Source of the DNA: an uncultured Muribaculaceae bacterium | Lineage (GTDB): Bacteria > Bacteroidota > Bacteroidia > Bacteroidales > Muribaculaceae | Direction: 5' to 3' | Length of the DNA stretch: 64,000 bases | Assembly: GCA_947627615.1 (NCBI GenBank) | Contig: CANQWS010000010.1 | Coordinates: 1 to 64,000, forward strand | Shown here: positions 8,945 through 16,366 of the stretch, one piece after another | Layout of the letters: every line of letters starts with the position of its first letter | Numbering within the stretch: position 1 is the stretch's first letter | Translations under genes and position numbers: made by a program | Notes under the pieces: generated by a model | The model's input: the letters and a program-made list of their open reading frames with translations, nothing else | Told to the model about the DNA's origin: nothing | The model's database searches: none

Positions 8945-9775
8945 ATGGTCTTATTCCCTCATTCCAAAATAAACCTCGGGTTAAACATTGTCAGGCGCCG
9001 TCCCGACGGCTACCATGACCTTCAGACCGTCATGTTGCCTATAGGCTGGAGCGACATTCTTGAGGTTGTCCCCTCGTCTGCCGCATCGAGCAGCCTCACC
9101 ACATCAGGCCGGCGGATTGACTGTCCTCCCGAAAAGAATCTTGTAATGAAAGCGTTCAGGGCTGTGGAGGACCGTGTCGGTAAGCTTCCGTCCGTCGACA
9201 TCTATCTGCGTAAAATAGTGCCGGATGGCGCTGGCCTCGGGGGCGGCTCAGCCGATGCCGCGGCAATGGTCAAGGCTCTTGACGGTTTATTCTCTCTCGG
9301 CCTTGATGAGGACACTATGTGCGCTATATGCGCCGGAATCGGCGCGGACTGCCCTTTTTTCATCCATGACCGTCCGATGCTCGCTTCCGGAACTGGCACA
9401 TCACTACAGCCTGTGGAAATCCCAGGGATAAAAGGAATGCACATAGTTGTGGCCAAGCCCGATGTGAGCGTTACCACGGCCATGGCCTACGCTAACGTGA
9501 AACCCTCTGGCCGAGAAATAAATCTGACTGCGATAGTCTCGGAGCCCGTAACGGAATGGCGGAATCTGTTGAAAAACGATTTTGAAGATTCAATATTCCC
9601 CGGTAATCCGGAGATTGAGGCAATCAAAAAACATTTTTACGACACCGGAGCCGTCTACGCAGCCATGTCCGGCTCGGGCTCTGCCGTTTTCGCATTGTAT
9701 GAGAATGACATTTTGTCAGCAGTCACTGACGGACCTCTGAAAAAAGCCGTAATCTGGACCGGCACAATGGATTGA
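8945..9775 (+). CDS. ispE: 4-diphosphocytidyl-2-C-methyl-D-erythritol kinase
   Basis: GHMP-family kinase of 276 residues. It phosphorylates CDP-methylerythritol with ATP in the MEP pathway of isoprenoid synthesis, in the cytoplasm. The N-terminus has the substrate-binding segment SKINLGLNIVRRRPDGYHDL. The glycine-rich phosphate loop GAGLGGGSADAA lies near residues 97-108. A C-terminal GHMP motif (AAMSGSGSAVFALY) is also present. It reads away from dnaB. A 113-bp gap without a clear terminator separates it from grpE. Confidence 0.95.
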   Translation: MVLFPHSKINLGLNIVRRRPDGYHDLQTVMLPIGWSDILEVVPSSAASSSLTTSGRRIDCPPEKNLVMKAFRAVEDRVGKLPSVDIYLRKIVPDGAGLGGGSADAAAMVKALDGLFSLGLDEDTMCAICAGIGADCPFFIHDRPMLASGTGTSLQPVEIPGIKGMHIVVAKPDVSVTTAMAYANVKPSGREINLTAIVSEPVTEWRNLLKNDFEDSIFPGNPEIEAIKKHFYDTGAVYAAMSGSGSAVFALYENDILSAVTDGPLKKAVIWTGTMD

Positions 9776-9888
9776 ATGAACGTTATCCCTTCATAATTGT
9801 TATCTTTTTAAAATAATTCGGGGCCGGACGGAAGTTTGGCAGAATTTTTGTTGGAATAATTAAATCACTTCAATAAGTCACCGTAAAT

Positions 9889-10500
9889 ATGTCAAAGAAT
9901 AACAGTAACGAGACAAAGGACAAACAGAAAATCAATCTGGAGAATCCTGAAACCGAAATAATTGATAATATAGACGAGGCCGCCGAAGACGGAACCGAAT
10001 CGACCGAAAATGTCGAACAGGAAGAAATGAGCGAGATTGACCGTCTCGCAAAAGAACTCGGAGAAGAAAAAGCCAAACTCGAAAAAGAGAAAAAGGAATA
10101 TCTTTTCCTCATGGCCGAATTTGACAATTTCCGCAAACGCACCATCAAAGAAAAAAGCGAAATTATCCGCAACGCCTCGGAGAGCGTGCTGAAAGGCCTC
10201 CTGCCCATTGTAGACGATTTCGAACGCGGTCTTGACGCAATTAAAGACAGCTCCGATGCGGAATCTGTTAAAGAAGGCATGACTCTCATCTATAACAAGC
10301 TCATGAAATTTCTGGAATCGAATCAGGTTAAACCTATTGAAAGCACCGGTGCCGATTTTGATCCGGAACTCCATGAAGCAATCGCAATGGTACCCGTCGA
10401 GGATGAATCCATGAAAGGAAAGGTCATAGACACACCCACCAAAGGTTACACCATCAACGACAAGGTACTCCGATATGCAAAAGTGGCTGTTGGCCAATAA
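9889..10500 (+). CDS. grpE: Nucleotide exchange factor GrpE
   Basis: Co-chaperone of 203 residues that releases ADP from DnaK. Residues 1-60 are a very acidic, probably disordered tail. Residues 60-115 form the long dimerisation helix (ELGEEKAKLEKEKKEYLFLMAEFDNFRKRT). The C-terminal beta domain shows the family signature around FDPELHEAIAMVP. dnaJ follows after 21 bp, so the two are co-transcribed. dnaK is not in this window, so the chaperone partner must be elsewhere. Confidence 0.96.
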   Translation: MSKNNSNETKDKQKINLENPETEIIDNIDEAAEDGTESTENVEQEEMSEIDRLAKELGEEKAKLEKEKKEYLFLMAEFDNFRKRTIKEKSEIIRNASESVLKGLLPIVDDFERGLDAIKDSSDAESVKEGMTLIYNKLMKFLESNQVKPIESTGADFDPELHEAIAMVPVEDESMKGKVIDTPTKGYTINDKVLRYAKVAVGQ

Positions 10501-10521
10501 GAGATAAAACACTGATAACCT

Positions 10522-11703
10522 ATGGATCAGAAACGAGATTATTATGAAGTGCTCGGCGTGGCCAAGACAGCTACCCCCGAAGAACTCAAGAAAGCCTATC
10601 GCAAGCTTGCCATAAAATATCACCCTGACAAAAATCCGGGCGACAAGGCGGCTGAAGAAAAATTCAAAGAGGCGGCAGAAGCCTACGATGTGCTGTCGGA
10701 CGCTGAAAAGCGTAAAAGATATGACCAGTTCGGCCATGCCATGGGTCCTCAGGGATTTCAGGGCGGCGAAGGATTCGGCGGTTTCGGCGGATTTTCATCA
10801 GGCGGCATGAGCATGGAAGATATCTTCGAGGCTTTCGGAGATATTTTCGGCGGTCACCGTGGATTCGGCAATTTCGGATCAGCCACCGGTTCACGACGCG
10901 CACAACCGCGTCAGCGTCGCGGCGACGATTTGAGAATAACGCTCAAACTTTCTCTTGAAGATATAGCCAAGGGTGTCCACAAGAACCTCAAACTAAAACG
11001 TTTTGACAAATGCGACCACTGCAACGGAACCGGAGCCAAGGACGGAACCTCGTTCACCACATGCCCCACATGTAACGGAACCGGCGTTGTAGAGCGCACG
11101 CAGCAGACTCTGTTCGGTCCTCAGCGAGCAGCAACCGTTTGCCCCACATGTAACGGTGAAGGACGCATAATCAAGGAGAAGTGCTCATACTGCAACGGCA
11201 CCGGCGTGGAGCAGAAAGAACAGGTTGTTTCATTCGACATACCTGCCGGAGTTACAAACGGCATGGTGCTCACGGTCAAAGGCAAAGGAAACGCCCCCAT
11301 GCACGGAGGCGTCAACGGAGACCTCCTTGTGGTTGTGGAGGAACTCGCGCATCCGGAACTTGTCAGGGACGGAAATGACGTCATCTACAACCTGATGCTG
11401 GATTTCCCGACGGCATCCCTCGGCGGTCAGGTAGAAGTACCCACAATAACCGGACGCGCACGACTGAAAATAGCTCCGGGAACCCAACCCGGAAAGATTC
11501 TGCGTCTGCGCGGAAAAGGTCTTCCGTCATACGAGGGCTACGGTACAGGCGACGAACTTGTGAATGTCATGGTTTACGTTCCGGAAAAACTGACCGACGA
11601 AGAGAAGAAAATCATCGAGCAGCTTAAGGACAAGCCTGACATGCAACCGTCAGATGAAACAAAGAAAAGCATTTTCAGCCGGTTGCGCCACATATTTGAC
11701 TGA
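10522..11703 (+). CDS. dnaJ: Chaperone DnaJ (Hsp40)
   Basis: Full-length type I J-protein, 393 residues. The J domain (1-70) carries the HPD motif that stimulates DnaK ATPase (YHPDKNPG). A Gly/Phe-rich linker follows (about 75-130). Four CxxCxGxG zinc-finger repeats are seen ([32 protein letters not shown], about 165-235), then the substrate-binding beta domains. It delivers unfolded proteins to DnaK. It follows grpE closely and is ended by the hairpin at 11742-11773. Confidence 0.97.
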   Translation: MDQKRDYYEVLGVAKTATPEELKKAYRKLAIKYHPDKNPGDKAAEEKFKEAAEAYDVLSDAEKRKRYDQFGHAMGPQGFQGGEGFGGFGGFSSGGMSMEDIFEAFGDIFGGHRGFGNFGSATGSRRAQPRQRRGDDLRITLKLSLEDIAKGVHKNLKLKRFDKCDHCNGTGAKDGTSFTTCPTCNGTGVVERTQQTLFGPQRAATVCPTCNGEGRIIKEKCSYCNGTGVEQKEQVVSFDIPAGVTNGMVLTVKGKGNAPMHGGVNGDLLVVVEELAHPELVRDGNDVIYNLMLDFPTASLGGQVEVPTITGRARLKIAPGTQPGKILRLRGKGLPSYEGYGTGDELVNVMVYVPEKLTDEEKKIIEQLKDKPDMQPSDETKKSIFSRLRHIFD

Positions 11704-11741
11704 CACCGTCAACTGAACCGTCATTAACATTCATTATAGTG

Positions 11742-11775
11742 AAAGACGTCATTCCTCGGGACTGGCGTCTTTTTA
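11742..11775 (+). terminator. intrinsic terminator of grpE-dnaJ
   Basis: AAAGACG at 11742-11748 pairs with CGTCTTT at 11766-11772 and is followed by TTATTT. It lies 40 bp after the dnaJ stop. Confidence 0.8.
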
Positions 11776-11867
11776 TTTCTCTGAATGTCAGGATAAAGTA
11801 ATGGAACAAATTGACCCTGTTTCCTTAACAGTCAATAATGTCGGGACGACAAATTTTACAACAGGGA

Positions 11868-11899
11868 TTTGCTACTGATTCTTTATTGTATTAACTTTG
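11868..11899 (+). promoter_or_regulatory. promoter of the WG-repeat gene (TTTG, N20, TAACTTTG)
   Basis: TTTG (11868-11871) and TAACTTTG (11892-11899) are 20 bp apart, a full match to the Bacteroidota consensus. The box ends only 8 bp before the ATG at 11908. The messenger therefore has a leader of only a few bases and no room for a Shine-Dalgarno site. This also rules out the upstream in-frame ATG at 11869, which lies inside the promoter. Confidence 0.8.
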
Positions 11900-11907
11900 T
11901 GTCGAAT

Positions 11908-13773
11908 ATGAAAAGTAATATCCTCAAATACATCGCAACCTGTGCTGCAGCCGCACTGATTTCGGCAGCACCGGTCAGCATATCCGCTCAGGCGTTCAGT
12001 GTGCGCCCTCAGCAGCAGCAACCGGTCCGGCAACCCTCCACAAAGTTTCATTCAAAACAAAGTGTAAAACGCAATGTGACCCGCAGGACCACGCCCCAGC
12101 GCATGTCCATAGAGTCAGTCTACGATTCACTTGACAACCGTTATGACTGGCACCGTGAACTGTATGACGGCATGATTCTGGTCTCGAACGGTGACCAGTT
12201 CGGATTCGTTGACCGCGAGGGGAAACCCGCCATTCCGCTGATTTACGAGGGAGCGTCGGATTTTGACAACGGTCAGGCAGTGGTGATGCTCAACAAACTC
12301 TTCGGAGTCATAAACCGTGAAGGCATGATGGTCATTCCTACCGTCTACGAGAACATACTGACTGCCACCCAGGATTTCTACGCCGTAAAGAAAGACGGGA
12401 AATGGGGTTATATAGACCGCCATGGCATAGAGCTTGTGAAACCGGTCTACGATCAGGCCTATCCGTTCGTTTCCGGACTGGGAGTTGTGACGCTGGGTGA
12501 CAAGAGCGGCGCTCTGGATCTTGCCGGCAATGAGATACTCCCTGTTGTCTTTGACGAAATACTGACTGACAGCACTTCTTGCCCCGTAGCCGTGAAACTG
12601 CATGAACGTTACGCCCCTATCGACAGCACACTCTCCGTTGATTTCAATCTGTTATATGACGAAATCCATCCCTACGACGAGATGGGCGCTCCGGGTGTTG
12701 CTCTTGTTAAAGTGAACGGCAATTATGGTATCGTAGACAAGAACATGCATGAGATTGTTCCTGCCCGGTTTGAGGATATCGCACCGTTCCGTCATGGATT
12801 CGCACGCGCCAAAGAAAAAGGAAAATACACTTTCTTCTCCCCTGCCGGTAAAGCCATATCGGATGACAGATTCTCGTCAGCGGCTGACTTTGCCGGTGAT
12901 TACGCCGTAGTCACCCTCAACGGCAAAAACGGAGTGATAGACCATAGCGGCACTTTCCAGCCCGTTGATTTCATCGGTGAAATCGGAATCATAAAACGAA
13001 ACGGCAAACTCGCCATAATCTCCAAAGGAGGCGTTCCGCTCAATGACCTGCTCTATGACGAGATTCTTCCTTTTGACGATGACAGGGCCATTGTGCGCCG
13101 TTCCGGAAACTACGGATTCATAGATGCCGACGGTTATGAAGTGATACGCCCCATTTATTCCGAAGTCAAAAACTTTGAAGGACCTGCCGCCCGCGTCCGC
13201 CTTGAAAACCTCTGGGGACTTATAGATAAGGTCGGCACATATCTGTCAAAGCCGGTCTATCAGAAAATCGAGCCGTTCACCGATGGCCTCGCCAGAGTGG
13301 AACGCGACCGCAAATTCGGTTATATCTCTGATGACGGGCATGAGGCGGTCCATGCCGCCTACGACTCCATATCGGAATTCGAGGGCAACGGCCTGGCGCG
13401 GACAGTGAATGCCGGCAAGCACGGCCTTGTTGACAAGGAAGGGCATGAGATTGTGATTTCAACCTACGACACCATGAGCCGGCTGGCCGACGGCCTTTAT
13501 GCCGTCAGTCTCGACGGTCGTTACGGATATATCGACGGCACCGGACGCATTGTCATAAAGTTCAAATATGACGAAGCACTGCCGTTTGACAACGGACTGG
13601 CTGCCGTGAGAAAGAAAGACCGCTGGGGAGCCATAGACGGTTCCGGACGCACCATCATTCCCATAAAATATGATCCCATAAAATCATTGGACGGCAACGT
13701 CATAACGGTTACAAAGAAGGACGAAGAAACCCTCTACAACCGTGAAGGGAAAAAGGTGAAACGCGAAGAATAG
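11908..13773 (+). CDS. Secreted WG-repeat protein
   Basis: Exported protein of 621 residues from the ATG at 11908; an upstream in-frame ATG at 11869 lies in the promoter and is rejected. The signal peptide is MKSNILKYIATCAAAALISAA with cleavage near SISAQA. A Gln/Pro-rich linker follows. Most of the rest is a run of roughly 12-14 WG-type repeats of 45-50 residues with the pattern (W/F)G(Y/V)(I/V)D..G....P..YD......G.A.V. WG repeats form a beta-rich array of unknown function and are common in Bacteroidota. The sequence does not show a binding partner. It is transcribed alone. Confidence 0.85.
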   Translation: MKSNILKYIATCAAAALISAAPVSISAQAFSVRPQQQQPVRQPSTKFHSKQSVKRNVTRRTTPQRMSIESVYDSLDNRYDWHRELYDGMILVSNGDQFGFVDREGKPAIPLIYEGASDFDNGQAVVMLNKLFGVINREGMMVIPTVYENILTATQDFYAVKKDGKWGYIDRHGIELVKPVYDQAYPFVSGLGVVTLGDKSGALDLAGNEILPVVFDEILTDSTSCPVAVKLHERYAPIDSTLSVDFNLLYDEIHPYDEMGAPGVALVKVNGNYGIVDKNMHEIVPARFEDIAPFRHGFARAKEKGKYTFFSPAGKAISDDRFSSAADFAGDYAVVTLNGKNGVIDHSGTFQPVDFIGEIGIIKRNGKLAIISKGGVPLNDLLYDEILPFDDDRAIVRRSGNYGFIDADGYEVIRPIYSEVKNFEGPAARVRLENLWGLIDKVGTYLSKPVYQKIEPFTDGLARVERDRKFGYISDDGHEAVHAAYDSISEFEGNGLARTVNAGKHGLVDKEGHEIVISTYDTMSRLADGLYAVSLDGRYGYIDGTGRIVIKFKYDEALPFDNGLAAVRKKDRWGAIDGSGRTIIPIKYDPIKSLDGNVITVTKKDEETLYNREGKKVKREE

Positions 13774-13804
13774 TCCGGGCTGTCAGTATCTTTAAATCAA
13801 AATA

Positions 13805-13836
13805 TTTGCAAAAGTCACCCCGGTTGCATACCTTTG
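13805..13836 (+). promoter_or_regulatory. promoter of the DUF3127 gene (TTTG, N20, TACCTTTG)
   Basis: TTTG (13805-13808), a 20-bp spacer and TACCTTTG (13829-13836) form a full consensus match, 30 bp before the ATG at 13866. Confidence 0.8.
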
Positions 13837-13865
13837 TGAAAACAATACGAAAACATTATTTATAA

Positions 13866-14231
13866 ATGGAAATTAAAGGAAAAGTAATAGTTGCCCTTCC
13901 TGAACAGACAGGAGTATCCAAGACAGGCAACAGCTGGAAAAAACGCGAATACGTTCTGGAGACTCAGGAAACATATCCCCGCAAGGTTCACTTCGATTTC
14001 TTCGGAGAACGCGCTGACCAGTATCCTCTCTCGGTAGGCGATGAAATAACACTGAGTTTTGACATCGAAAGCCGCGAATATAATGGCCGCTGGTACACCA
14101 GCATCCGCGGATGGAAAGCTGAAAAAGCCGCCGCTCAGCCCGCAGCTCCGCAGAATGTACCCGCTGACTTCCCCCCCGCACCGTTTGACCCGATGCAGTC
14201 ATCAGGAAGCGACGAGGATTTACCTTTCTAA
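13866..14231 (+). CDS. DUF3127 OB-fold protein with SSB-like acidic tip
   Basis: 121-residue cytoplasmic protein of the Bacteroidota DUF3127 family. Residues 1-90 look like a single OB-fold: MEIKGKVI..LPEQTG, a central FDFFGERADQYPLSVGDEITLSFDIESREYNGRWYTSIRGWK region, and strongly patterned strands. Residues 92-115 are a Pro/Ala-rich linker. The protein ends DEDLPF, like the acidic C-terminal tip of single-stranded-DNA-binding protein that docks DNA repair partners. By that resemblance it may bind single-stranded DNA or RNA, but this is not established for the family. It has its own promoter and terminator. Confidence 0.8.
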   Translation: MEIKGKVIVALPEQTGVSKTGNSWKKREYVLETQETYPRKVHFDFFGERADQYPLSVGDEITLSFDIESREYNGRWYTSIRGWKAEKAAAQPAAPQNVPADFPPAPFDPMQSSGSDEDLPF

Positions 14232-14251
14232 ATCGGCTAAAATCACAATTT

Positions 14252-14296
14252 GGCCCTATCTTTGACTCAAGCTCTTCGATAGGGCCTTTATTATTT
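14252..14296 (+). terminator. intrinsic terminator of the DUF3127 gene, overlapping a -7 box
   Basis: GGCCCTATC (14252-14260) pairs perfectly with GATAGGGCC (14278-14286), followed by TTTATTATTTT. The left arm and loop contain TATCTTTG (14257-14264), a perfect -7 element that could start the transcript of the fucosidase gene at 14307. Terminator and promoter therefore seem to share sequence. Confidence 0.82.
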
Positions 14297-14306
14297 TAAG
14301 GACAAC

Positions 14307-15608
14307 ATGAGAACCATCGTATCAACATTTCTTCTGGCCTCGGCAGCCGCCATGTCAGCCGGCACGCCCTACACCCCCACCCCTGAGATATTGCAGGCAC
14401 GACAGGAATTCACCGACAACGGATTCGGAATTTTTCTCCACTGGGGAATCTACAGCATGTTCGCTCAGGGCGAATGGTATCTTAACAACGGAATCTCGGC
14501 CGAAGAATATGCCAAATCCGCATCGGCTTTCTACCCCGCCAACTTCGATGCTGCCGCATGGGTCAAGGCCATAAAGGATGCCGGAGCGAAATATATCTGT
14601 TTCACCAGCAGACACCATGACGGATTCTCTATGTGGCACACCGGACAGTCCGATTACAATATTGTCGATGCCACCCCGTTCAGACGCGATGTTATCAAGG
14701 AACTTGCCGATGAATGCCATAAGCAGGGAATAAAACTTCATCTCTACTATTCCCACATTGACTGGACCAGACCCGATTATCCCAAAGGACGAACAGGTCT
14801 GAAGACCGGGCGCAAGGAAGGTCTTGAAGACTGGAACGGATACTATAAATTCATGAACGACCAGCTGACCGAACTGCTGACCGATTATGGAGAAATCGGA
14901 GCCATCTGGTTTGACGGGCATTGGGACCATGATGCCGACAGCGTGCCCTTTGACTGGCAACTCGAGAACCAGTACCGGCTGATACACGAACTTCAGCCGT
15001 CATGCCTCGTCGGCAACAACCACCATATCACCCCATATCCGGGCGAAGACATCCAGATTTTTGAACGGGACCTCCCCGGAGAGAATAAAGCGGGATTGTC
15101 GGGTCAGGAAATCTCTCGGTTGCCGCTTGAGACATGCGAGACCATGAACGGAATGTGGGGATACAAGATAGCCGACCAGAACTATAAGGACGTGCCCACT
15201 CTGATCCACTATCTTGTCAAAGCCGCAGGCATGGGAGCCAATCTGCTGCTTAACATTGGTCCGCAGCCGAACGGCGAGCTGCCCGAAGCCGCTCTCGACA
15301 GACTGAAAGGAATCGGTGAATGGATGGATACTTACGGCGAGACGTTCTATGCTACTACAGCGGGGGACTTCCCTGCCCAGGAATGGGGAACATCGACCCG
15401 AAAAGGCAACAAACTTTTCATTCACCTGCTCACGCCGAAAAGCACCGACATTGAACTGCCGCTGAAATGCAAGGTGAAAAAAGCCGTAGGATTTATTGAC
15501 AGAAAGCCTGTGAAATTCAGCAAAAGGAAAGATGGAACCGTGATTCTTCATCTTGACGGGATTCCCTCGGAAACTGATCATGTAATAGAACTTGAAACAA
15601 CCGTATGA
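14307..15608 (+). CDS. GH29 alpha-L-fucosidase
   Basis: Exported glycoside hydrolase of 433 residues. A signal peptide (about 1-18, ending SAG) precedes a GH29 TIM-barrel. Family landmarks are FGIFLHWGIYSMFAQGEWY near the N-terminus, CFTSRHHDGFSMW and the nucleophile D203 in IWFDGHWD. A small beta domain lies at the C-terminus (about 350-433). It removes terminal L-fucose from host or dietary glycans, probably in the periplasm. Its last 4 bp overlap the start of cutC and the transglutaminase gene overlaps cutC, so the three are translationally coupled. No SusC/SusD pair lies nearby, so this is not a classic polysaccharide utilisation locus. Confidence 0.92.
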   Translation: MRTIVSTFLLASAAAMSAGTPYTPTPEILQARQEFTDNGFGIFLHWGIYSMFAQGEWYLNNGISAEEYAKSASAFYPANFDAAAWVKAIKDAGAKYICFTSRHHDGFSMWHTGQSDYNIVDATPFRRDVIKELADECHKQGIKLHLYYSHIDWTRPDYPKGRTGLKTGRKEGLEDWNGYYKFMNDQLTELLTDYGEIGAIWFDGHWDHDADSVPFDWQLENQYRLIHELQPSCLVGNNHHITPYPGEDIQIFERDLPGENKAGLSGQEISRLPLETCETMNGMWGYKIADQNYKDVPTLIHYLVKAAGMGANLLLNIGPQPNGELPEAALDRLKGIGEWMDTYGETFYATTAGDFPAQEWGTSTRKGNKLFIHLLTPKSTDIELPLKCKVKKAVGFIDRKPVKFSKRKDGTVILHLDGIPSETDHVIELETTV

Positions 15609-16366
15609 CGGACCGGAAGCTTGAAATTTGCTGCGGCGATATTGACAGTGTGGCGGCAGCTGTGGCCGGAGGCGCCGACCGTGTTGAACTCTGTTCGGCT
15701 CTCGCCGAAGGTGGAGTTACACCCTCCGAAGGCCTCATCGGCAAAGCGCTGGAGATGCGTGGAAAAGCCGGTGTGCATGTGCTGATTCGCCCGAGAGGCG
15801 GCGATTTCCTTTATGACAGTCAGGAAGCCGATATAATGGTCCGCGACGTTTTGACAGCCCGACGTCTCGGCGCACAGGGCATTGTAATAGGAGCCTTGAA
15901 AACCGACGGCAGCATCGACACGGAATTATGCCGACGCCTCATCTCCGAGGCCGAAGACATGAGCGTCACATTTCACCGAGCTTTTGACCTTTGCGCCAGC
16001 CCGATGGAATCGCTCGAACAGATTATCGGGCTTGGATGCGACAGAATCCTGACATCGGGACTTGCTCCTTCAGCCGAACTCGGCGCGGAAATGCTGAAAC
16101 GGCTTAACGAAAAAGCGGCGGGACGAATAATTATTCTCGCCGGAGGCGGGGTATCGCCGGCAAATGCAGAGCGAATTCTGGAGCTTTCAGGAGTGTCAGA
16201 GCTGCATGCGTCCGCCCGGTCGGCCATAAAAAGTCCCATGACATACCGCAATGCCGGAGTAGCCATGGGCAGACCTGATTCCGACGAATATTCACGATTG
16301 GTCACAGACAAAACCATTGTCAGACAACTTTCCGATATAATCCACAATCCATCACACCATGAATAA
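15605..16366 (+). CDS. cutC: CutC family protein
   Basis: 253-residue TIM-barrel protein of the CutC family. Diagnostic segments are LEICCGDIDSVAAAVAGGADRVELCSALAEGGVTPS at the start, VHVLIRPRGGDFLY, VIGALKTDGSID, VTFHRAFDLC and ILTSG. The family was named for copper tolerance in E. coli, but direct copper chemistry is disputed. Start and stop overlap its neighbours (ATGA with the fucosidase, 8 bp with the transglutaminase gene), which argues for a shared job in glycan or glycoprotein breakdown. There is no signal peptide, so it acts in the cytoplasm. Confidence 0.93.
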   Translation: MTDRKLEICCGDIDSVAAAVAGGADRVELCSALAEGGVTPSEGLIGKALEMRGKAGVHVLIRPRGGDFLYDSQEADIMVRDVLTARRLGAQGIVIGALKTDGSIDTELCRRLISEAEDMSVTFHRAFDLCASPMESLEQIIGLGCDRILTSGLAPSAELGAEMLKRLNEKAAGRIIILAGGGVSPANAERILELSGVSELHASARSAIKSPMTYRNAGVAMGRPDSDEYSRLVTDKTIVRQLSDIIHNPSHHE

